Source: Thermodesulfovibrionales bacterium
GTDB taxonomy: Bacteria; Nitrospirota; Thermodesulfovibrionia; Thermodesulfovibrionales; SM23-35
NCBI GenBank assembly: GCA_020053565.1
Contig: JAGVMY010000091.1
Coordinates: 1 to 13,735, forward strand
Length of the DNA stretch: 13,735 nucleotides
Reading direction: 5' to 3'
Part shown: in pieces, positions 1 through 6,095 of the stretch
Numbering within the stretch: the first letter of the stretch is position 1
Layout: the number at the start of each line of letters is the position of its first letter
Program-made: the position numbers and the translations under genes
The notes under the pieces: model-generated
The model's input: only the letters and a program-made list of their open reading frames with translations
Told to the model about the DNA's origin: nothing
Database searches by the model: none

Positions 1-1
1 T

Positions 2-190
2 GCACCTATGAAAAGGCTTCGTGAGGGGGCCAAAAAAGAGGGTAAATTGATTGATGCAACTGAGGGCAGGCGCACCCGTTCGATCATTGTCACAGACAGC
101 GATCATATTATCCTGTCAGCTCTTCAGGCAGAAACGATTACACAGAGATTCATTGAAGGAAAGGGAGCCCTTGCAGAAGAAGAAAGGTAA
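2..190 (+). CDS. remA: RemA/DUF370 family regulatory protein, 3' part only
   Basis: The reading frame is open from the left edge (Ala-Pro-Met-Lys-Arg-Leu...) to a TAA at 188-190, so this is the C-terminal part of a gene that starts outside the window. The visible segment, APMKRLREGAKKEGKLIDAT followed by GRRTRSIIVTDSDHIILSA, is the conserved core of the RemA (DUF370) family, whose members are about 85-95 residues long. In Bacillus subtilis RemA is a DNA-binding regulator of extracellular-matrix genes; in other phyla its role is unknown, and the gene often sits just upstream of gmk, as here. The in-frame ATG at 8 is an internal methionine of the family motif, not the start. The end overlaps the gmk start by 20 nt, which suggests translational coupling. 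Family assignment is confident; function here is inferred from the family only. Confidence 0.88.
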   Translation, partial: APMKRLREGAKKEGKLIDATEGRRTRSIIVTDSDHIILSALQAETITQRFIEGKGALAEEER

Positions 191-827
191 AGGAAGTCTG
201 TTCATAGTCTCTGCACCTTCAGGTGCTGGAAAAACGACACTCTGCAAAAAACTGACCTCTACTCTTCCTCATATCACACATTCTGTTTCCTATACCACAC
301 GTGCTCCACGGCATGGGGAAGTGAATGACAGGGACTACACATTCATAAGCAGAGAAGAATTCAGGTCAATGGTTAATAAAAGTGAATTTATGGAATGGGC
401 AAATATTAACGGAGAATTATATGGTACCTCAAAAAAGAGGATTGAAAAACTTACTCGCAATGGTACCGACGTCATTCTTGATATAGATACACAAGGTGCA
501 ATGCAACTAAAAAAGAAATACAGAGGAGGCGTGTATATCTTTGTACTACCACCTTCTATGGAGATATTGAAAAGAAGACTCAAAAAGCGAATGACTAATT
601 CAAAGGAAGAGATAGAAAAAAGACTGAAGAGGGCAGTTAATGAAATAAAAAGCTACCGCAAGTATGATTATGTTATAATAAATAAAAAGTTAAATGATGC
701 ATTAAGAGAACTTGAGTCAATAATAATCTCGCACAGACATGGTGTCAACAAAGTTGACACCATGTGGGTTAAAAATAAGTTCTTAAAACAGGAGGAAGAG
801 CATGGAAGTTATTTCTTTGCCGATTGA
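171..827 (+). CDS. gmk: Guanylate kinase
   Basis: Gmk phosphorylates GMP (and dGMP) to GDP with ATP in the cytoplasm, a step in GTP supply and purine salvage. I start it at TTG 171 (218 aa), because this is preceded by a purine-rich AAGGAAAGGGAG and gives a normal N-terminus; the frame is open further upstream to an ATG at 51, but that would add 40 non-homologous residues lying over remA. Visible motifs, numbered from TTG 171: P-loop SAPSGAGKTT at 14-23; the GMP-binding segment SVSYTTRAPRHGEVNDRDY around 38-56, including Ser40 and Arg44; DIDTQGAMQLKK in the core; and the lid region with KRRLKKRMTNSKEEIEKRLKRA. The last 30 or so residues differ from typical Gmk tails and are partly encoded by a perfect palindrome (737-765). 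The 3' end overlaps rpoZ by 26 nt. Identification is secure; the exact start is likely but unproven. Confidence 0.95.
   Translation: MQKKKGKGSLFIVSAPSGAGKTTLCKKLTSTLPHITHSVSYTTRAPRHGEVNDRDYTFISREEFRSMVNKSEFMEWANINGELYGTSKKRIEKLTRNGTDVILDIDTQGAMQLKKKYRGGVYIFVLPPSMEILKRRLKKRMTNSKEEIEKRLKRAVNEIKSYRKYDYVIINKKLNDALRELESIIISHRHGVNKVDTMWVKNKFLKQEEEHGSYFFAD
737..765. repeat. Perfect 13-bp inverted repeat inside gmk, 3-nt loop
   Basis: Positions 737-749 (ACATGGTGTCAAC) and 753-765 (GTTGACACCATGT) are exact reverse complements separated by AAA. The palindrome lies in the gmk reading frame, encoding His-Gly-Val-Asn-Lys-Val-Asp-Thr-Met, and ends about 25 nt before the Shine-Dalgarno sequence of rpoZ. 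It is not followed by a T-run, so it does not look like an intrinsic terminator. It could be an RNA hairpin acting in the gmk-rpoZ junction (stability, processing or coupling), a protein operator, or a small dispersed palindrome that inserted in frame. Confidence 0.7.
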
Positions 828-1197
828 ATATGATCAGAACAAGATCGACGGAAAATACAGGATTATTGCAATAGCATCCCAGAGGGCAAAGGAGCTCTCC
901 TTAGGTGCCAAGCCCAAGTTGAAGACAAAGGCGAAGAAGGTTACCACCTTAGCCATTGAAGAGACAATAGAAAATACCATCGAATTTTTGACAGGGGAAC
1001 AGGCCCAAAAGGCAAAGGAAGAGTCCAGAAAGTTTGATTACAGGCAACTCCTTGCAGAGAAAAGAGAGGTCGCTGGTGAGGACCTTACAGAACTTGAAAA
1101 AGACCTGAAGGTCTATCTCCATGAAAAAGGAGCAATAGACAAGATGGCTCCAGAAGGTCTGTTCAGTGAAAAACGAGAGGAAGGTGCTAAAGAATAA
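802..1197 (+). CDS. rpoZ: DNA-directed RNA polymerase omega subunit with long C-terminal tail
   Basis: Omega helps fold and hold the beta-prime subunit in RNA polymerase. The ATG at 802 has an ideal AGGAGG (790-795) 6 nt upstream. The 131-residue protein has the omega core in its first half: IDGKYRIIAIASQRAKEL near residues 15-32, then KPKLKTKAKKVTTLAIEE near 37-54, matching the family pattern of an N-terminal helix with RA(R/K)xL and a following (K)xxTxAxEE segment. Most bacterial omegas are about 65-95 residues. Here another 60 or so charged, probably helical residues follow (from about 65 to 131), which I do not recognise. The gene overlaps gmk by 26 nt and coaBC by 32 nt, so translation of the three is probably coupled. 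The position between gmk and coaBC is the common one and supports the call. Confidence 0.88.
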   Translation: MEVISLPIEYDQNKIDGKYRIIAIASQRAKELSLGAKPKLKTKAKKVTTLAIEETIENTIEFLTGEQAQKAKEESRKFDYRQLLAEKREVAGEDLTELEKDLKVYLHEKGAIDKMAPEGLFSEKREEGAKE

Positions 1198-2356
1198 GTC
1201 GGTACTCTTTTGCGTGACAGGGAGTGTTGCCGCTTACAAAGCCATTGACGTAATAAGAAGACTTAGAGATGAAGGTGCTTCGGTTACTGTAATTATGACC
1301 GAGGCAGCCAAGCAATTTATCACCTCTCTCTCTCTCGAGATTGCTTCCCAAAATAAGGTTTACTCAGACCTGTTCAGTGACCCCATGGCTCACATCACGT
1401 TACCTGCTCAAGCGGACATAATGGTAATTGCACCTGCAACAGCAAATACTATCGGAAAGTTCGCAGGGGGTATTGCTGATAACCTCCTCAGTACGTGTCT
1501 TCTCTCATTCAGCGGCAAGATAGTTATTGCTCCTGCAATGAACTGGAGGATGTATGAGAACCCTGTATTTCAGAAAAACTTAAACTATCTCTTATCTCGC
1601 GGCGTCTTTCAGGTAGGACCTGAAAAGGGAAGTCTTGCATGTGGAGAAGACGGTATAGGAAGGATGTCAGATGTTTCAGAAATAATCGAAGCAATAAAGT
1701 CAGCACTGAGCCAGAAAACCCTTGCAAAAGAAAAAATCATTGTAACTGCAGGCCCTACCAGGGAATATCTTGATCCTGTCAGATTTATATCAAACAGATC
1801 ATCGGGCAAGATGGGTTATGCCCTCGCAAGAGCCGCTTTAAGAAAAGGGGCAGAAGTAACCTTAATAAGTGGCCATTCATTACTGAGTCAACCCAGAGGT
1901 GTGAAATTTATTTCTGTAGAAACTGCATCAGACATGTTGAATGCGGTAAATCAAGAACTGCCTTCATCAACAGTGCTCATAATGTCTGCTGCGGTCTCTG
2001 ATTTTATGCCTGCAGAAAAAACAAAGGAGAAAATTGAAAAGTCAGGAGAACTCATGGTGAAGCTACAAAAAACCCCTGACATTATTTCAGAAATAAGTAA
2101 GAATAAGAACAGGCCATTTATTATCGGTTTTGCAGCTGAAACAGGCGGGAAAATTGACCGGGCGAGAAAGAAATTAAAGGAAAAGAATATGGACATGATT
2201 ATTTTTAATGATGTTGCAAAAGCCGATTCAGGGTTTGATGTTGATACAAACAGGGTTGTTATTATAGATAAAGAGAAGGAAATACGTCTTCCGCTTATGA
2301 GCAAGGATTCTGTTGCAGATGCGATATTAGAGAGGTTATCTGAAATAAAGGCTTGA
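1166..2356 (+). CDS. coaBC: Bifunctional CoaBC: phosphopantothenoylcysteine synthetase/decarboxylase
   Basis: CoaBC makes 4'-phosphopantetheine for coenzyme A: the CoaB domain ligates 4'-phosphopantothenate to cysteine using CTP, and the FMN-containing CoaC domain decarboxylates the product. I use GTG 1166 (396 aa), with AGAAGG at 1152-1157 as ribosome site; GTG 1184 is an alternative. The CoaC half (about 10-180) has the FMN-binding VTGSVAAYKA, active-site His76 in DPMAHITLP, the PAMNWRMYENP motif at 123-133 and the substrate-lid Cys159 in LACGEDGIGRM. The CoaB half (about 188-396) has VTAGPTREYLDPVRFISNRSSGKMG with Asn210, and the AAVSDFMP...EKIEK region with Lys289, equivalent to the residues named for the E. 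coli enzyme. Both active sites look intact and the length is normal. It overlaps rpoZ by 32 nt. A promoter for the next gene begins at its stop codon. Confidence 0.96.
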   Translation: MKNERKVLKNKSVLFCVTGSVAAYKAIDVIRRLRDEGASVTVIMTEAAKQFITSLSLEIASQNKVYSDLFSDPMAHITLPAQADIMVIAPATANTIGKFAGGIADNLLSTCLLSFSGKIVIAPAMNWRMYENPVFQKNLNYLLSRGVFQVGPEKGSLACGEDGIGRMSDVSEIIEAIKSALSQKTLAKEKIIVTAGPTREYLDPVRFISNRSSGKMGYALARAALRKGAEVTLISGHSLLSQPRGVKFISVETASDMLNAVNQELPSSTVLIMSAAVSDFMPAEKTKEKIEKSGELMVKLQKTPDIISEISKNKNRPFIIGFAAETGGKIDRARKKLKEKNMDMIIFNDVAKADSGFDVDTNRVVIIDKEKEIRLPLMSKDSVADAILERLSEIKA

Positions 2357-2380
2357 CTTTTTTCGCTATTTTGATAAAAT
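2353..2380 (+). promoter_or_regulatory. Sigma70-type promoter ahead of the TPR gene
   Basis: TTGACT at 2353-2358 (5 of 6 to consensus) and TAAAAT at 2375-2380 (5 of 6) are separated by 16 nt. Transcription would begin near 2387, only about 6 nt before the ATG at 2393. The -35 box overlaps the coaBC stop codon. No Shine-Dalgarno sequence lies between the -10 box and the ATG, consistent with a nearly leaderless transcript. The call rests on sequence match only. Confidence 0.6.
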
Positions 2381-2392
2381 TTTGGGCATAGT

Positions 2393-3322
2393 ATGTCACT
2401 TGAAGAAACTGAAAGACTAAAGGAAAAATTAAATAAAGACCCGAATTCCAAGCTTTTTATATTGCTTGCCGAAGAATATAAAAAGGAAGGGATGCTTGAC
2501 GAGGCAATAGCTATCCTTACTCAGGGACTGGAAAGACACCCCCGATATATGAGTGCACGTGTTTCCTTAGGGAAGATATACCTTGAAAAAGGTATACCCG
2601 ATAAGGCAAAGGAAGAATTCAAAGAGGTCATTAGCGCAATACCTGATAACCTCTATGCCCATAAGAAGCTCGCTGAGATTCATAAAGACCTTGTTGAAAT
2701 TGATGAAGCAGTAAAAGAATTTAAGATGGTATTAAGGCTGAATCCGGGCGATGAAGAGGCAGCGAATAGCCTTGCAGAGATCGAGAAAGGGCTCACCGTT
2801 AAACCTGAGAGCCCGGAAAAAGCAACATCTGCAGAAACAACCTCTATTAAACCAGAACCTGCTCTTGAGGAGGAAAAGCCATCTGAAATCCCTGTCAAAG
2901 GGCAGGACATAGAGTATTCGAGTAAAACCCTTTTTGAAGAAGAAGAAATTGAAGAAGGAGGAGCAGAAGAAGAGGAACTGTCTGAAGAAGAAGTATTCTT
3001 ACCTGAAGATATTTTTATAGAGTCCGTGGTTGCAATCGAAGAGACACCAGAGGCTCTGAAAGAAGGCGTCTCTGAAGATCCACATTTAAGCATAGGTGAT
3101 ACAGATCTTTATATATCTCAGGGTAACTACACAGATGCGATGGATATATACAAGAAACTTCTCTCGAGAGAACCTGATAATGTCCATGTGCTCCAGCGTA
3201 TTGAAGATATGAAAGTTCTTTTGAAACTTCTCGGGAAGGACAAGGAAAAGCTCATAGAAAGGCTGAACAGTTTCCTTGAAGGTATTAAAAAGAGACGAAA
3301 TGAGTTTTTCAGAAATCCTTAA
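2393..3322 (+). CDS. Tetratricopeptide-repeat protein with acidic linker
   Basis: The 309-residue protein has three N-terminal TPR units (about 19-52, 53-86 and 87-120), recognisable by LFILLAEEYKKEGMLDEAI, ARVSLGKIYLEKGIPDKAK and the repeated Pro at unit ends. A low-complexity acidic linker follows (about 135-230, with Glu-rich runs near 181-200), then one more TPR-like unit (about 233-266, DTDLYISQGNYTDAMDIYKKLL) and a basic helical tail ending KKRRNEFFRNP. TPRs mediate protein-protein contacts. There is no signal peptide or membrane segment, so it is probably cytoplasmic. Similar TPR proteins often follow coaBC in anaerobic lineages, but no specific function is known to me. The ATG has no good ribosome site yet lies just after a strong promoter match, suggesting leaderless or weak initiation. 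Confidence 0.85.
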   Translation: MSLEETERLKEKLNKDPNSKLFILLAEEYKKEGMLDEAIAILTQGLERHPRYMSARVSLGKIYLEKGIPDKAKEEFKEVISAIPDNLYAHKKLAEIHKDLVEIDEAVKEFKMVLRLNPGDEEAANSLAEIEKGLTVKPESPEKATSAETTSIKPEPALEEEKPSEIPVKGQDIEYSSKTLFEEEEIEEGGAEEEELSEEEVFLPEDIFIESVVAIEETPEALKEGVSEDPHLSIGDTDLYISQGNYTDAMDIYKKLLSREPDNVHVLQRIEDMKVLLKLLGKDKEKLIERLNSFLEGIKKRRNEFFRNP

Positions 3323-3337
3323 AGAGAATTCTTAGTA

Positions 3338-3766
3338 ATGAAAGTCTTAATCATCCATGGTCCTAACTTAAACCTCCTCGGCAAAAGAGAGACTGACATA
3401 TATGGTACCAGGTCACTCGATGAGATAAACAACGCTATTCTTTCCCTTGCTGCAGACCTTGGTATCGATGCGAATATAGTACAGCTCAACAGTGAGGGAG
3501 AGATATTGGACGCTATCCAGAAAAGCAACTATGATGTTTTGATTATCAATCCTGCTGCATATACCCATACGAGTATTGCAATAAGGGATGCTATCGCAGC
3601 AATAAATAAACCTGCAATAGAGGTTCACCTTTCAAATATCCACAGTCGGGAAGAATTCAGGAAAAAATCATTTATTGCAGAAGTTGCCATCGGGCAGATA
3701 AGTGGTTTTGGCCCAGATAGTTATCTTCTCGCACTCAGGGCTGCAAAAAACCTCCTTTCTCAGTGA
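3338..3766 (+). CDS. aroQ: 3-dehydroquinate dehydratase, type II
   Basis: This enzyme converts 3-dehydroquinate to 3-dehydroshikimate, the third step of the shikimate pathway. At 142 aa it has the length of the dodecameric type II family. Motifs in order: IIHGPNLNLLGKRETDIYG with Arg17 and catalytic Tyr22 on the flexible lid; QLNSEGE at 49-55, where the usual QSN is QLN; INPAAYTHTS with Asn71 and His77; and EVHLSNIHSREEFRKKS with catalytic His97 and Arg104. All catalytic positions are present. The gene follows the TPR gene by 15 nt and leads into the peptidase-efp-accB-accC series, a neighbourhood shared with many anaerobes. Translation signals are weak (AAAGAGAA 5' of ATG 3338). Confidence 0.95.
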   Translation: MKVLIIHGPNLNLLGKRETDIYGTRSLDEINNAILSLAADLGIDANIVQLNSEGEILDAIQKSNYDVLIINPAAYTHTSIAIRDAIAAINKPAIEVHLSNIHSREEFRKKSFIAEVAIGQISGFGPDSYLLALRAAKNLLSQ

Positions 3767-3771
3767 GGGGT

Positions 3772-3824
3772 AATAACCAAAATCCAAATGACAATTACCA
3801 AACATTATTGGGTAATTGGTTATT
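3772..3824. repeat. AT-rich inverted-repeat spacer, possible dispersed repeat
   Basis: The 117-nt spacer between aroQ and the peptidase gene contains two inverted-repeat pairs: AATAACCAA (3772-3780) with TTGGTTATT (3816-3824), and CAATTACC (3792-3799) with GGTAATTG (3811-3818). They share bases, so only one can form fully at a time. No T-run follows. The style, with CCAAATGACAATTACC and TTGGTTATT, resembles AT-rich dispersed repeats seen in uncultured anaerobe genomes; that likeness is from memory, not a search. The rest of the spacer (3825-3883) is AT-rich and shows no clear ribosome site. Confidence 0.45.
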
Positions 3825-3883
3825 TATAAATAGAGTTTATTTGGTGTTTCGGCTTTGGTTACTGGAATTTACTTTATTGGGCT

Positions 3884-4984
3884 ATGATTAAAATACCTTA
3901 TACTCATTACCTGTCAAGACTTTCTCACATAAGGGAATCCCTTAGCAGAAAGAAAGTCGATAGTTTTCTTGTAACCGATATACATAATGTCCGGTATCTC
4001 ACTGGCTTTTCGGGCTCATCAGGTTTTCTCTTCATCACAAAGAGAAAAAACATATTTATCACTGACTTTAGATATAAAGAGCAATCAGGAAGAGAAGCAC
4101 AGGGGTGGGATATTGTTGTAGAAAAAAGAGATGTGATAAAGACCATAGAAAGGCTCTCTCAAAAGATTGGTATTAAGAAACTCGGTTTTGAGTCTTCTGT
4201 GTCCTATAATTTTTTCAGAAGATTATTGAAAGGAGACTTAACCCTGAAGGCCTTTAAAGGTCTCATAGAGAGATTGAGAGCGGTAAAGGACTCTATTGAA
4301 ATAAACTCACTCAGGGAGGCAGTAAGGCGTGCAGAATCTGCTTTTCTTGACATAAAACCATATATAAAGCAGGGGATCAGTGAAAGAGCTCTTGCACTGA
4401 GACTTGAGGAAAGATTGAAGAAGAAAGGCTGCAGGCATATTCCATTTGAGGTGATAGTCGCATCAGGTCTGAATTCTGCAATGCCCCATGCAAGGCCAAC
4501 TGAAAAAAAATTAAATAATAGTGACCTCGTCATTATCGACTGGGGTGGAGAGGCTGATGGTTATTTATCTGATATGACCCGGACATTGCTCATTAAAGGA
4601 GATAACATAAATAAAAAGAGAGAGATCTATCAACTTGTAGTAGAAGCCAATGAGAGGGCTATCTCCCTTGTTTCTCCAGGGGTAAAATCTCAGGAGATTG
4701 ACCAGTCTGCCAGAAATGTTATTAAGAAGGCAGGTTATGGAGAGTTCTTTGGACATGGGACTGGTCATGGGGTTGGCCTTCAGGTTCATGAATCACCACA
4801 CATCACGTGGAATAAAAAAGAAATGATCAAAGAAAATATGGTCTTTACAATCGAGCCAGGCATTTATGTTCCGGGACTTGGAGGAGTAAGAATAGAGGAT
4901 ATGGTAGTAGCAAAACCAGATGGCTCTGAAGTCCTCACCAATCTTCCCAAAAAAACTTGCGATAATACGTTAGGAGACTGCTGA
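3884..4984 (+). CDS. M24 family aminopeptidase (Xaa-Pro aminopeptidase/dipeptidase type)
   Basis: The 366-residue protein has the layout of prolidase-type enzymes: an N-terminal creatinase-like domain (about 1-130, with VDSFLVTDIHNVRYLTGFSG) and a C-terminal pita-bread metallopeptidase domain (about 140-360). The five dinuclear-metal ligands are all visible: Asp219 and Asp230 in IIDWGGEADGYLSDMTRT, His295 in GHGTGHGVG, Glu324 in FTIEPGIY and Glu338 in GGVRIEDM; His202 in MPHARP is the usual substrate-site histidine. Such enzymes cleave bonds next to proline in the cytoplasm. Whether it is an aminopeptidase (PepP) or a dipeptidase (PepQ) cannot be decided from sequence alone, so no symbol is given. 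It sits before efp as in the widespread aroQ-pepP/Q-efp-accBC arrangement. The ATG start lacks a clear Shine-Dalgarno sequence. Confidence 0.92.
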   Translation: MIKIPYTHYLSRLSHIRESLSRKKVDSFLVTDIHNVRYLTGFSGSSGFLFITKRKNIFITDFRYKEQSGREAQGWDIVVEKRDVIKTIERLSQKIGIKKLGFESSVSYNFFRRLLKGDLTLKAFKGLIERLRAVKDSIEINSLREAVRRAESAFLDIKPYIKQGISERALALRLEERLKKKGCRHIPFEVIVASGLNSAMPHARPTEKKLNNSDLVIIDWGGEADGYLSDMTRTLLIKGDNINKKREIYQLVVEANERAISLVSPGVKSQEIDQSARNVIKKAGYGEFFGHGTGHGVGLQVHESPHITWNKKEMIKENMVFTIEPGIYVPGLGGVRIEDMVVAKPDGSEVLTNLPKKTCDNTLGDC

Positions 4985-5067
4985 CCCTGATTTCTTAAAA
5001 AACTTTGTATGATGGAAAAAAATGCAAAAAATGATAAAATAGTATACTTTTGTGAGGAGGTACTGAT

Positions 5068-5631
5068 TTGGTTTCAACGAGTGATTTCAGAAAAGGTCTC
5101 AAGGTAGAATTTAAAGGTGAGCCCTGCGAGATAATAGACTTTCAACATGTGAAGATGGGGAGAGGCGGCGCTATTGTCAGGACAAAGTTAAAAAGCCTGA
5201 AGACAGGAAGTGTTCTTGAGCAGACCTTCAGGTCTGGAGAAAAACTGGAAACCTTCCAGCTTGAGGAAAAGAAAATGCACTATCTTTACATGCAGGATGG
5301 ACTCTATTATTTCATGGACGAAGAGACATACGAACAGATTCCACTTACTGGTGACCAGCTTGGAGACGCAAAAAATTTTCTTAAAGAGAATTTGGTAGTT
5401 GTGATCCTCTATTATAAAGGTTCTCAACTAATTGTAGAACTCCCAACTTTTGTTGAATTGTTAGTGACCAAAACAGATCCGGCAGGATTTAAAGGAGATA
5501 CTGCTTCAGGAGGTGGTAAACCAGCAACCTTAGAAACAGGGGCTGTAGTGAAAGTCCCCTTTCATATAAATGAGGGTAATACCATAAAGGTAGACACAAG
5601 GACATCAGAATATATAGAAAGGGTAAAATAA
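5068..5631 (+). CDS. efp: Translation elongation factor P
   Basis: EF-P binds ribosomes stalled at polyproline and promotes peptide-bond formation. The start is TTG 5068, with GAGGAGG at 5054-5060, 7 nt upstream; the 187-residue length is standard for the three-domain family. Domain I has SDFRKGLKVEFKGEPCEIIDFQ; domain II begins with RSGEKLETFQLE and the M-Y-L-Y-M-Q segment; domain III ends with the signature-like TGAVVKVPFHINEGNTIKVDTRTSEYIER. The modified loop between strands, usually KPGKG, reads KMGRGGA here, with Arg32 at the tip. Its stop overlaps the accB start by one base. A TAAAAT at 5035-5040 upstream could be a -10 box, but no matching -35 is seen. Identity is secure; modification state is unknown. 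Confidence 0.96.
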   Translation: MVSTSDFRKGLKVEFKGEPCEIIDFQHVKMGRGGAIVRTKLKSLKTGSVLEQTFRSGEKLETFQLEEKKMHYLYMQDGLYYFMDEETYEQIPLTGDQLGDAKNFLKENLVVVILYYKGSQLIVELPTFVELLVTKTDPAGFKGDTASGGGKPATLETGAVVKVPFHINEGNTIKVDTRTSEYIERVK

Positions 5632-6065
5632 TGGAACTTGAGGATTTAAAAAAGCTTATCGAATTTCTCAAGGAAACAGATATTACTGAATTGCAGTTAG
5701 AAAAAGACGGCACAAAGGTAAAAATCAAGAGGGAGAAATTCTTATCTTCGATAGAAATGCCTATGCAAAAATCTCCGGTCTTCCATGAGAAGATAACACA
5801 GGAAACAGAAGAAGAAACGCAGAGGCTTGTGACAATAACTTCACCGATTGTCGGCACGTTTTACAGATCGCCTGCGCCTGATGCCGCACCTTTTGTGGAA
5901 GTTGGACTGAGGGTAAAAAAGGGACAGGTTCTCTGCGTCATAGAAGCAATGAAGCTTATGAATGAGATAGAGAGTGATGTTGACGGCATCATTGTAAAGG
6001 CTTTAGTGGAAAACGGACAGCCTGTTGAATATGGCGAACCACTATTCCTTATTGAGCCTATGTGA
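5631..6065 (+). CDS. accB: Biotin carboxyl carrier protein of acetyl-CoA carboxylase
   Basis: AccB carries the carboxylated biotin between biotin carboxylase and the carboxyltransferase in the first committed step of fatty-acid synthesis. The 144-residue protein has an N-terminal helical region (1-35), a charged linker, and the C-terminal biotinyl domain from about 68, starting ITSPIVGTFYRSPAPDAAPFVEVG, which contains the thumb loop typical of AccB. The biotin attachment motif is EAMKLMNE with Lys108. The ATG overlaps the efp stop in a TAATG arrangement, implying coupling. accC follows after 30 nt. Subunits accA and accD are not in the window, as is normal for bacteria where they lie elsewhere. 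Confidence 0.96.
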   Translation: MELEDLKKLIEFLKETDITELQLEKDGTKVKIKREKFLSSIEMPMQKSPVFHEKITQETEEETQRLVTITSPIVGTFYRSPAPDAAPFVEVGLRVKKGQVLCVIEAMKLMNEIESDVDGIIVKALVENGQPVEYGEPLFLIEPM

Positions 6066-6095
6066 ATATAACGGAAAATAACTGATAGGCTTAAA

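Noticed and set aside
51..170. Upstream extension of gmk to ATG 51
   Set aside because: It would add 40 residues not seen in guanylate kinases and would lie over conserved remA codons; TTG 171 has a good ribosome site.
754..782. TTGACA in the gmk palindrome as a -35 box for rpoZ
   Set aside because: At 17 nt spacing the -10 position reads AAGTTC, a poor match, and the TTGACA is explained by the palindrome.
2680..3093. Minus-strand 137-residue serine-rich frame
   Set aside because: It is the complement of the Glu/Lys-rich TPR-linker coding sequence; the Ser bias is the shadow of GAA/GAG/GAT codons, and it has no family resemblance.
5012..5040. Promoter before efp based on TAAAAT at 5035-5040
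   Set aside because: No -35-like hexamer at 16-18 nt; in AT-rich sequence the -10 match alone is not enough to list it as a feature.
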